Shown here in pieces: positions 20,608 to 28,131 of a stretch of 33,447 nucleotides of DNA (the first letter of the stretch is position 1; the number at the start of each line of letters is the position of its first letter). Below the pieces are notes generated by a model. The model saw only the letters and a list, made by a program, of their open reading frames with translations. It had not been told where the DNA came from and made no database searches. Origin of the DNA: Candidatus Saccharimonadota bacterium. Lineage in GTDB: Bacteria > Patescibacteriota > Saccharimonadia > Saccharimonadales > Saccharimonadaceae. Made by a program: the position numbers and the translations under genes. The stretch spans positions 1 to 33,447 of the forward strand of contig JAFWIU010000003.1 of assembly GCA_017514765.1 (NCBI GenBank). Reading direction: 5' to 3'.

Positions 20608-22782
20608 ATGGATATTATTAACCCTAATGGTAAGAAAACGGTGAGGGTTTCGACCGAGTGGTTAGGGCGAGAACTGACTCTAGAGGTGAATAGGGTTGGT
20701 TTTCGGACTACTTCTTCGGTGTTGGTGACCTATGGAGATACCGTGGTACTGGGGTCAGTAGTAGTGGGGACGAAGCCGGTAGTACAGGATTTCTTCCCTT
20801 TGTCGATTGATTACGAAGAAAAGTGGTATGCGGCGGGGAAGATTAGCGGCTCACGCTTTATCAAGAGAGAGGGGAAGCCGGCGGATGAGGCGGTGTTGGT
20901 TGGGCGGTTGATTGATCGGCCAATTCGACCACTGTTTCCGAAGGGTTATCGTCAAGAGGTGCAGGTGGTATGTACGGTACTATCGATGGACCCGTCGTTT
21001 AGACCAGATTGTGTGGCGATGATTGCAGCTTCGTCGGCTTTAATGAATGCTGGTGTGCCATTTGATGGGCCAGTAGCAGGGGTTCGGATCGGGCGAATTG
21101 GGGGTGAGTTCAAGGGATTCTTATCGCCTGAGGAGAGAGATGCTTCGCCTATGGACCTGGTGGTGGCTTGTAAAGATGGTAAAGTGATGATGGTGGAAGC
21201 TGGGATGAAGGAAGTACCAGAAGAAACTATTATTGAAGCGATGCATTGGGCGGTGTCAAATGTGCAGCCGGTATTGGATTTACAGAGAGAATTATCGAAA
21301 CAAGTGGCGGCGCCAGAACAAGAATATGAATTGGTTTTACCGGATGAAGAGGTTTTGAAAGAGGTAGCGGATTGGACGGCTGGGAAATTCGGCTCGAAAG
21401 TGCGTGGCAATGTGATGGAAAGAGCGCATATCCTCGACGATATTAAATATGCGATGCATGACGAATTTGCTTTGAGCAAGGGGCAGGGTGAGACGGACAA
21501 TGAGAAGGTGGAATGGTACGATGAGAATTTGCGTGATATATATGATCAAGCATTTGAATTAGCGGTACATAAGGAAGTACGTCGTGGTATTGTAGAGGAA
21601 GGCGTACGGCCAGATGGGCGTAAGTTGGACGAAGTGCGACCTCTGTCGTCACAGGTGGGGATTTTGCCGAGGACACACGGGTCGTCATTATTTACGCGTG
21701 GCGTGACGCAAGCGATGAATATCGTGACTTTGGCGCCTTTATCTTATTCACAGGATGTGGATACAATGGAGGTGACGGATGGCAAACGACGTTATATGCA
21801 TCACTATAATGCACCATCTTATACGGTAGGGGAGCCAGGAAGGATTGGTTCTCCTGGTAGGCGTGAGATTGGGCACGGATATTTGGCAGAAAGAGCACTG
21901 ATTCCTGTATTACCTTCTGAAGAAGAGTTTCCATATGCGATTCGTAGCGTGACGGAGATTATGTCGCAGAATGGTTCGACTTCGATGGCGGCGACTTGTT
22001 CTTCATGTATGGCTTTGATGGATGCAGGCGTACCAATTAAACGACCCGTATCTGGGGTGGCGATGGGGCTGATGGTAGATGTACCGAAGGGTTCGGAAAT
22101 CACGGCTAAAGATATTGATAAAGCATATGTGCTGACGGATTTGATGGATGCAGAGGATTTTGCGGGTGATATGGACTTTAAGGTAACTGGTACTACTGAA
22201 GGTGTGACAGCTCTTCAAATGGATATGAAGGTGCATGGTTTACCAGTAGAGATTATGGAAAAGGCTTTGAAACAATCGCATGAGGGACGGATGTTTATTT
22301 TGGAACATCTTGTATCGGTAATTCCAGAACCACGTAAAGAGATTTCTAAATATGCGCCACAGATTGAAAAACTGTTGATTAACCCAGATAAAATTGGTGC
22401 CGTGATTGGTAAGGGCGGCGAGATGATTAATAAAATCACTACTGAGACTGGTGCAGAGGTGGATATTGAAGATTCTGGTCTGGTGACAATTTCGGGGAAT
22501 GATCCAGAGAAGATTGCAAAGGCGCTTGAATGGGTGAAATCGCTAGTTGAAGAGCCGGAGGTGGGGAAGATTTACGAAGGAACAGTGGTTTCGATTAAGG
22601 ACTTTGGCGCGTTTGTGAATATTTTGCCGGGAATTGATGGAATGTTGCATATTTCGCAGATTCGTGAGGGGAAGAGATTAAAGTCAGTGGACGAGGTTTT
22701 GAAAGTAGGCGATAAGGTGAAGGTGAAATTGGTGGCGATTGATCATGGGAAGTTGAGCTTATCGATGAAGGATGCCAAATAG
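20608..22782 (+). CDS. pnp: Polynucleotide phosphorylase (PNPase)
   Basis: 724 residues. PNPase degrades RNA 3'-5' by phosphorolysis. Seen: first RNase PH core (DTVVLGSVVV; SRFIKREGKPADEAVLVGRLIDRPIRPLFPKG-type region), second core (RPDGRKLDEVRPLSSQVGILPRTHGSSLFTRG and SEITAKDIDKAYVLTDLMDAEDF), a KH domain (DKIGAVIGKGGEMINKI at ~592-608) and a C-terminal S1 domain (YEGTVVSIKDFGAFVNILPG). Full length. It has a long structured leader and a Shine-Dalgarno 8 nt from the ATG. It is separated from rpsO by the divergent RelQ-like gene. Confidence 0.97.
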   Translation: MDIINPNGKKTVRVSTEWLGRELTLEVNRVGFRTTSSVLVTYGDTVVLGSVVVGTKPVVQDFFPLSIDYEEKWYAAGKISGSRFIKREGKPADEAVLVGRLIDRPIRPLFPKGYRQEVQVVCTVLSMDPSFRPDCVAMIAASSALMNAGVPFDGPVAGVRIGRIGGEFKGFLSPEERDASPMDLVVACKDGKVMMVEAGMKEVPEETIIEAMHWAVSNVQPVLDLQRELSKQVAAPEQEYELVLPDEEVLKEVADWTAGKFGSKVRGNVMERAHILDDIKYAMHDEFALSKGQGETDNEKVEWYDENLRDIYDQAFELAVHKEVRRGIVEEGVRPDGRKLDEVRPLSSQVGILPRTHGSSLFTRGVTQAMNIVTLAPLSYSQDVDTMEVTDGKRRYMHHYNAPSYTVGEPGRIGSPGRREIGHGYLAERALIPVLPSEEEFPYAIRSVTEIMSQNGSTSMAATCSSCMALMDAGVPIKRPVSGVAMGLMVDVPKGSEITAKDIDKAYVLTDLMDAEDFAGDMDFKVTGTTEGVTALQMDMKVHGLPVEIMEKALKQSHEGRMFILEHLVSVIPEPRKEISKYAPQIEKLLINPDKIGAVIGKGGEMINKITTETGAEVDIEDSGLVTISGNDPEKIAKALEWVKSLVEEPEVGKIYEGTVVSIKDFGAFVNILPGIDGMLHISQIREGKRLKSVDEVLKVGDKVKVKLVAIDHGKLSLSMKDAK

Positions 22783-22817
22783 AACCTAGGAAAGTTTGAT
22801 AAAAGTTCAAAAAAGCA

Positions 22818-22845
22818 TTGACATTTTCTAAAAAACGCTTATAAT
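22818..22845 (+). promoter_or_regulatory. Promoter of the VPNTG surface-protein gene
   Basis: TTGACA (22818-22823), 16-nt spacer, TATAAT (22840-22845): both hexamers consensus. Leader of about 35 nt with AAGGAAA before ATG 22887. This strength suggests high expression. Confidence 0.85.
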
Positions 22846-22886
22846 TTGGGATAGAATATAGGTCATATAAAATAAAAAGGAAAAAG

Positions 22887-25139
22887 ATGATGCGGAAAGC
22901 TGGTTTTAGATTATCAAGAGTCAGAAATGTTCTATCCCTGTGTGGAATAGTACTCATAGTTGGTGTGGTGGCGTTTAACGCCGTTATGAATTCAATGGGT
23001 AATGATGATGCTAATGCGTCGAATGGTGGCAGTGCGTATGACGCTAGGCCGGTGCAAATGGAAAAGTTAGATTATGTATCCGTTTTTACTGGTTCTTTAG
23101 TGGATAATACGGTTGATTCGTCGCAGAGCCTTGCTATCACTGATAAGTATTTCGTAGTGGTGCAAGCGAATGGTTCACAAGAGAATGCTGGTTGGATTGT
23201 CGCAACTAGTCTTACTAGCCCAAATTCAACGCCGGCTTGGAAGGTATCATATAATATTGGTCATGGAAATGGTGCGACTTGGACTAATAATTGGACAGAT
23301 GAGATCGTGATTACTAATGGCTCTACGAGATTCTTTTTCGATGCTGATGATGGTACTTTTAATGGTTCGAGGACTGTGAGCACTACCGCATGGGGAATTG
23401 CCTATGACGATGGTATTGCTGGGGGTGGATATGTTGAACTGAACGGTAAAACTGGGCGTTTTGTTGGTATGAACTTTGAATCAATAGGTTCTGATACTTT
23501 TGATACTACGATGCCATTAGTGGCACAGGATGTGGCATATTATAATGGGGATATCTATGTGATAGGGTGGGGGGGTTGTAATTACTTGGAGCATGATCAA
23601 AATAGTTCGGCTGAAGCTGTGGCAATATGTAGAAATGAATTTGGGGAGGGATCTGATGCTATTTATCAGTTTGACGGAAGTGGTAATTATGTAAAGGGGT
23701 ATTATCTTGAAGCTAATGCTGGAGAACTTGAAAGTATGGCATTCGATGCTAGTGGCACGCCATATTTGTTATTTAATGGGGGGAGTCAGTATACGATAAG
23801 TAGAGTTAATACTACACTCGGTGGGGGTGGATCGAACCAAAAGGAGTCTCAGAAAATTACATTTTCGAATAACCCTAATAATATAGTAAATGGTAGTGGT
23901 GGTAATTATACTGTGGTGGCGGGAGCTAGTTGCAGCGGAGCGACGATTATCTATAGTTCTAATAATTCAAATGTTGCGGTGATCGATGCGTTTAGTGGTG
24001 CTTTGACGATTAAAGGAGTCGGTACTACTAGGATTACCGCTACTGCTGCTGAAACTACAAATTGTTATGCTGGTTCAAACTATTATGATTTGACAGTTCT
24101 CGATTCGAGTAATCCTGGCACTGACCCGAGTGATCCTGGAGGTGGGTCTGGTAAACAGAAACAGCATATTACTTTTGAGAAGCAGCCAAAGAATATAACT
24201 TATGGTAGTACTGGTAATCATGCCGTGCTGGCGGTTACTGATGGTGATGGGGAGATTAAATATTCTTCTAGTGTCTCTAGTGTTGCATCAATTGATGAGT
24301 CGAATGGTGCGTTAACGATTAATGGGGTCGGCAGTACAATTATTACGGTACGTGCGACAGAAACTGAAAATTATAAACAAGCTATTAGTGCTTATACTTT
24401 GACGGTTACTGGATCAAGTGACCCTGGTACTGATCCGAGCGACCCCGGTACTGATCCGAGCGACCCCGGTACTGATCCGAGCGACCCTGGTACTGATCCG
24501 AGCGACCCTGGTACTGATCCGAGCGACCCAGGTGACAATCCAAATCAGAAATTGTCACAGGCTATTGCTTTTACAGTTGCACCTTATAAGATAACTTATG
24601 GTAGTGATGAGAACTATACTGTGACAGCAACTACCACTGGTAATGGAGCTATTACTTATACTTCTAGTAATTCTAGTGTTGCAACAATTAATAGGACTAC
24701 TGGTGTTTTAACGATTAAGGGAGTTGGTACTACCACGATTACTGCTACTGCTGCTGAGACTGCAACTCACAATAAGAGTTCTAGAAGTTATACTTTGACA
24801 GTGGTTGCTCAAAGTGATCCTGATGATGACCCAAGTGACCCTAGTGACGACCCGAGTGATCCTGGTGATGACCCAAGCGATCCTGGATATAATTCAGATT
24901 TACCTGATGATAATCCTAACCAATCTGGGGACAAGTCAGATTCGTCTAAAGATAGTCAAAATCAGACTGGAGGTAAGACTTCTGGGGGAGTAGTCGTTCC
25001 GAACACTGGAGAAAACATGAAGGATGGTGGTATGACGATGGATGTTATCATTGCGGTACCGGTATTATTGATTGCTGGCGTAGGATTTGGCCTCGTAGTA
25101 CTTAAAAGAGTGAAAATTGACCATAGAAAGTTTGATTAG
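22887..25139 (+). CDS. Ig-like repeat surface protein with a VPNTG sortase-type C-terminus
   Basis: 750 residues. N-terminal signal or anchor helix at ~15-36. Residues ~55-310 form a beta-rich domain with FFFDADDGTFNG and IYQFDGSGNYVKGYYLE, possibly a propeller. Three similar Ig-like (Big/cadherin-like) domains lie at ~320-405, ~425-507 and ~556-640, each with KITYG and GVLTIKGVGTTTITATAAET-type strands. They are joined by Asp/Pro-rich linkers, including five perfect DPGTDPS repeats (512-546). The C-terminus has VPNTGE (704-709), a membrane helix at ~718-740 and a basic tail, the layout of an LPXTG-type sorting signal with V in place of L. It is probably covalently attached or processed by a sortase encoded elsewhere; no sortase is in the window. 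Confidence 0.85.
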   Translation: MMRKAGFRLSRVRNVLSLCGIVLIVGVVAFNAVMNSMGNDDANASNGGSAYDARPVQMEKLDYVSVFTGSLVDNTVDSSQSLAITDKYFVVVQANGSQENAGWIVATSLTSPNSTPAWKVSYNIGHGNGATWTNNWTDEIVITNGSTRFFFDADDGTFNGSRTVSTTAWGIAYDDGIAGGGYVELNGKTGRFVGMNFESIGSDTFDTTMPLVAQDVAYYNGDIYVIGWGGCNYLEHDQNSSAEAVAICRNEFGEGSDAIYQFDGSGNYVKGYYLEANAGELESMAFDASGTPYLLFNGGSQYTISRVNTTLGGGGSNQKESQKITFSNNPNNIVNGSGGNYTVVAGASCSGATIIYSSNNSNVAVIDAFSGALTIKGVGTTRITATAAETTNCYAGSNYYDLTVLDSSNPGTDPSDPGGGSGKQKQHITFEKQPKNITYGSTGNHAVLAVTDGDGEIKYSSSVSSVASIDESNGALTINGVGSTIITVRATETENYKQAISAYTLTVTGSSDPGTDPSDPGTDPSDPGTDPSDPGTDPSDPGTDPSDPGDNPNQKLSQAIAFTVAPYKITYGSDENYTVTATTTGNGAITYTSSNSSVATINRTTGVLTIKGVGTTTITATAAETATHNKSSRSYTLTVVAQSDPDDDPSDPSDDPSDPGDDPSDPGYNSDLPDDNPNQSGDKSDSSKDSQNQTGGKTSGGVVVPNTGENMKDGGMTMDVIIAVPVLLIAGVGFGLVVLKRVKIDHRKFD
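24420..24524 (+). repeat. Five tandem 21-bp repeats (DPGTDPS linker)
   Basis: Five back-to-back units starting GACCCT/GACCCC and ending CCGAGC. They differ from each other only at the third base of the Pro codon. Near-identity at DNA level implies recent expansion or ongoing length variation. Confidence 0.95.
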
Positions 25140-25159
25140 CTTTATCTGTCAATTTATTG

Positions 25160-25165
25160 TATAAT
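25160..25165 (+). promoter_or_regulatory. lepA -10 box, leaderless type
   Basis: TATAAT at 25160-25165, 6 nt before ATG 25172. It also decides the start: an in-frame TTG at 25157 would lie upstream of the transcript start. A convincing -35 is not visible. Confidence 0.75.
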
Positions 25166-25171
25166 GTAGGG

Positions 25172-27085
25172 ATGGATAAGATACGGAATTATTGTATCAT
25201 TGCTCATATTGATCATGGGAAGTCGACGATTGCGGATCGGATGATGGAAATCACCGGTACAGTAGAGAAGCGCGAGATGAAAGCTCAGCTCTTGGATTCG
25301 ATGGAATTGGAGCGGGAAAAGGGGATTACGATTAAGTTGGCGCCGGTGACAATGAGATGGAAAGGCTACACGTTGAACCTAATTGATACACCTGGACATG
25401 TGGATTTCTCGTATGAAGTGAGTCGGTCGTTGCAGGCGGTGGAGACGGCAGTGTTGGTGGTGGACGCGACGCAGGGTATACAGGCACAGACGCTGGCTAA
25501 TGTTTATTTGGCTTTGGAGCAGGATTTAACGATTATTCCGGTGATTAATAAGGTGGATTTGCCGGCGGCGGATGTAGATAAAGTTGCGGCGCAGATTATG
25601 AATTTGCTGGGTTGCTCGCGAGAGGAAATAATTGAAGTGTCCGGAAAAACTGGGTTAAATGTGGATAAAGTGCTCGATGCTGTAATTTCTGAAGGCCCGG
25701 CCCCATCTTTTCTCGGGCTGCGTTCTCGACCCCTGTCGCCACAGGGGTCGAGCCGCTCATCCTCGCCTTGCCAGGCTCCGGAGGCCCTTAGAAAAGAGGC
25801 GCTTGGGCCTTCGGAAACTAGAGCATTGATATTTGATTCGTATTTTGATGATTATCGTGGGGTGGTATTGTATGTGAGAATTTTTGAAGGAGAGATTCGG
25901 AAAAATGCGGAGATATTGATGATGGCGGCGGGGGTGAAGGGGCTAGCGCTTGAAGTAGGGGTATTGACACCAAAAATGACTTCGAGAGATTTATTGGCGG
26001 CTGGCGAAATTGGGTATATCGTGACGAATTTGAAGACGACGCGGGAGGCTAAGGTGGGCGATACGGTGACATTGGCGAAGGGGCTAGTGGTAAAGGAAAT
26101 TGATGGCGGATACGAGGTGGAGAATACTGATGGTGAGATATTGAAGCCGTTACCAGGTTATAAAAATGTATTGCCATTTGTGTACGCGGGGTTTTTCCCG
26201 GTGTCAAACGATCAGTATAAGGAGCTCAAAGAAGCGATTGAGAAACTGTCATTATCAGATTCGGCGCTGAGATATGAGCCGGAGAATTCGCCGGTGCTTG
26301 GATTTGGTCTAAGAATTGGGTTTTTGGGATTACTTCATATGGATATTATCCGAGAGAGGTTGGAAAGAGAGTTTGGACTGGATTTGATTGTGACGAATCC
26401 TTCGACAAATTATGAAGTAGTAATGAACAATGGTGAGGTACGAGAGATTAAGTCGGCATCGGATTTGCCGGATGCGAGCGAGATACGGGAGATTCGGGAA
26501 CCGTGGGTGAAGGGAGAGATTATCCTGCCGAAGTCAATGATTGGAAATGTGCTGAATTTGATTAATGAAAAGCGGGGACATCAGACAAATGTGTCGTATA
26601 TTGAAGATCGGGCGGTGATTGATTTCGAGGCGCCGATGGCGAATTTACTAACGGACTTCTATGATCAGCTGAAATCTGCAACTTCGGGATATGCATCGTT
26701 TAATTATGAATTGGATGGTTATCGGGCGGAAGATTTGGTGCGGGTAGATTTCTTGGTTGGTGGGCATAAAATGGATGCGTTATCGGTGATGACGCATCGG
26801 AGTGAGGCGGATGCGATAGGACGAGAGGTAACGAAGAAATTGAAGGAAGTGATTCCGCGGCAGAATTACGAGGTGGCTTTGCAAGCGGCGATTGGGGCGA
26901 GAATTATCGCACGAGAGACAATCGGTGCTTATCGGAAGGATGTAACAGTGAAGATTCATACGGGCGATAGGGATAGGAAGGCAAAACTGCTTGAAAAACA
27001 AAAGCGCGGTAAGGCGCGCATGAAGCGATTTGGTAAGATTGATATTCCTTCGGAAGCTTTTACTGTGATGTTAAAGCGTGATTAA
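25172..27085 (+). CDS. lepA: Elongation factor 4 (LepA) with an in-frame insertion
   Basis: 637 residues from ATG 25172, versus about 600 for the family. LepA is a ribosome-associated translational GTPase. Seen: G1 AHIDHGKSTIADRM (10-23), KGITIKLAPV, G3 DTPGHVDF, G4 NKVD, SGKTGLN; domains II-IV with RIGFLGLLHMDIIRERLEREF; and the LepA-specific C-terminal domain RKAKLLEKQKRGKARMKRFG, IDIPSEAFTVML. Between VLDAVI and RALIFDSYFDDYRG the usual ~15-residue linker is replaced by ~44 residues rich in Ser, Pro and Arg (about 174-214), encoded by a GC-rich palindromic element. The insertion is in frame in the linker between the G domain and domain II, where it may be tolerated. Confidence 0.95.
   Translation: MDKIRNYCIIAHIDHGKSTIADRMMEITGTVEKREMKAQLLDSMELEREKGITIKLAPVTMRWKGYTLNLIDTPGHVDFSYEVSRSLQAVETAVLVVDATQGIQAQTLANVYLALEQDLTIIPVINKVDLPAADVDKVAAQIMNLLGCSREEIIEVSGKTGLNVDKVLDAVISEGPAPSFLGLRSRPLSPQGSSRSSSPCQAPEALRKEALGPSETRALIFDSYFDDYRGVVLYVRIFEGEIRKNAEILMMAAGVKGLALEVGVLTPKMTSRDLLAAGEIGYIVTNLKTTREAKVGDTVTLAKGLVVKEIDGGYEVENTDGEILKPLPGYKNVLPFVYAGFFPVSNDQYKELKEAIEKLSLSDSALRYEPENSPVLGFGLRIGFLGLLHMDIIRERLEREFGLDLIVTNPSTNYEVVMNNGEVREIKSASDLPDASEIREIREPWVKGEIILPKSMIGNVLNLINEKRGHQTNVSYIEDRAVIDFEAPMANLLTDFYDQLKSATSGYASFNYELDGYRAEDLVRVDFLVGGHKMDALSVMTHRSEADAIGREVTKKLKEVIPRQNYEVALQAAIGARIIARETIGAYRKDVTVKIHTGDRDRKAKLLEKQKRGKARMKRFGKIDIPSEAFTVMLKRD
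25691..25812 (-). repeat. Palindromic GC-rich element inserted in frame in lepA; copy 2 of the pnp-leader element family
   Basis: Ends GAAGGCCC (25691-25698) / GGGCCTTC (25805-25812); inner stems TCTTTTCT (25706-25713) / AGAAAAGA (25790-25797), GGGC (25715-25718) / GCCC (25784-25787), and a perfect 12-bp hairpin CTCGACCCCTGT (25725-25736) / ACAGGGGTCGAG (25741-25752). Read on the minus strand it shares blocks with the pnp leader: CT(A/G)AGG(G/A)CCT-CCG, then CGAGGA, GCGG, a hairpin, and CGAG..CG.AG(C/T)CCGA. The GGAC/GTCC pair of the pnp copy is GGGC/GCCC here, a compensatory change. In-frame palindromes in coding genes recall Rickettsia palindromic elements. Confidence 0.75.
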
Positions 27086-27090
27086 TGTGA

Positions 27091-27096
27091 TACAAT
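27091..27096 (+). promoter_or_regulatory. -10 box of the 187-residue exported protein gene, leaderless type
   Basis: Extended -10 TGA-TACAAT (hexamer 27091-27096), 6 nt before ATG 27103. No Shine-Dalgarno and no clear -35. Confidence 0.65.
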
Positions 27097-27102
27097 AAAG
27101 AT

Positions 27103-27666
27103 ATGAAGATAAATAGATACTGTCTATATTATATCATACTTTTGTTGATTTGTCTAGTGGGGGTGGTTTTGCCAGCAAGGGCCTTGGATTTACAGGAAGG
27201 CGAAGAGGCGGCGAAAGTGACTTTGTCAAAAACTCAGGAAGCGGCGATAGTGGATCATTGTGCGACGATGAAAGAGAGTTTAAAGACAGTGCAGAAAAGT
27301 GATGCAAGAGCGCGGGTGTATCTGGGTGGAAGATATGAGACAATTTTAAATAAATATATAACGCCGTTGAACGTACGTTTGGTGGAAAATAGTTTGTCGA
27401 CGACTAGTTTGATTGAGAGCCAGAATACTCTGGCGAGCAGTAAGGCGAAGTTTGCGAACGATTATGTGGATTATCAGCAGAAATTGGAGGAGTTGGTGGC
27501 GGTGGACTGCAAGAATAATCCAACGGAGTTTTATGAGAAATTGGATGGGGTGCGACAGAAGCGGAAGAAGGTTGAGCAGGATGTGCAAAAGATGAGGCGC
27601 GTGTTGGCGGAATATGTGGACTCGGTAGGTAAGGTAAAGGAGAAGCTGAATGCGAAAACTAAGTAA
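27103..27666 (+). CDS. Exported helical protein of unknown function
   Basis: 187 residues. Signal peptide at ~1-28 (CLYYIILLLICLVGVVLPARA, cut after ARA). The mature part is almost entirely helical and charged, with two Cys (in DHCATM and AVDCKNN) and a long Lys/Arg/Glu C-terminal stretch likely to form a coiled coil. No family recognised. The promoter is leaderless type. The next gene starts inside its 3' end with its own AAGGAG, so the two are one operon and may form a pair at the envelope. Confidence 0.75.
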   Translation: MKINRYCLYYIILLLICLVGVVLPARALDLQEGEEAAKVTLSKTQEAAIVDHCATMKESLKTVQKSDARARVYLGGRYETILNKYITPLNVRLVENSLSTTSLIESQNTLASSKAKFANDYVDYQQKLEELVAVDCKNNPTEFYEKLDGVRQKRKKVEQDVQKMRRVLAEYVDSVGKVKEKLNAKTK

Positions 27667-28051
27667 GCACAAAAAGTTGGAACGTGGTGGAAAGAATTTA
27701 GTGATTCTCGGCGTAGCGTCGGTATTGATTGCTGCTGTTACAACTAGTGTGGCATTGGCGATTTACCATAATTCGGGCGATATTTATTTGGACAGGTCGC
27801 GGCCAGGGTTTTTACCGGATGAGGACGAGGTTGAGGATGAAAATGATAAGGTTGATGACGAAGAATATGATTTTACAAAGGATGGGCAATTGACAAAGGA
27901 AGATATGGATGAATTTTTGAAGCATCTGAAGGAAGAAATACAGGCGATTGATGATTATAAGAATCCATTTGGAGAAGAGGTACTGTCGGATGAACGTCTT
28001 GGGATTCCAGCTGAGGAAAAGAAGGTAGAGGAAGTTCAGACGAGTGAATAA
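27650..28051 (+). CDS. Small single-pass membrane protein with acidic tail
   Basis: 133 residues. A basic N-terminus (RKLSKHKKLERGGK) is followed by one membrane helix at ~17-39 (LVILGVASVLIAAVTTSVALAIY). Next come HNSGDIYLDRSRPGFLPD and a strongly acidic stretch to the end. Orientation is probably N-in, acidic part outside. AAGGAG at 27638-27643 sits 6 nt before the ATG. It overlaps the previous gene by 17 bp. The function is not recognised; the SGDIYLDRSRPGFLP block looks conserved enough to be useful as a family probe. Confidence 0.75.
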   Translation: MRKLSKHKKLERGGKNLVILGVASVLIAAVTTSVALAIYHNSGDIYLDRSRPGFLPDEDEVEDENDKVDDEEYDFTKDGQLTKEDMDEFLKHLKEEIQAIDDYKNPFGEEVLSDERLGIPAEEKKVEEVQTSE

Positions 28052-28087
28052 TCGGGCGAGTGAAAAGATAGGGGTGTTGGATGGAGC

Positions 28088-28116
28088 TTGATTTTTATAA
28101 AGAAAGAGCTTATACT
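28088..28116 (+). promoter_or_regulatory. Promoter of the fibro-slime-like protein gene
   Basis: TTGATT (28088-28093), 17-nt spacer, TATACT (28111-28116). GAGAGGAAA precedes ATG 28132. Confidence 0.65.
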
Positions 28117-28131
28117 TAAAAGAGAGGAAAT

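Noticed and set aside
25691-25812. lepA palindrome considered as a frameshifted or chimeric assembly artefact
   Set aside because: The frame is kept on both sides, nested symmetric stems span the insert precisely, and a related element exists at pnp.
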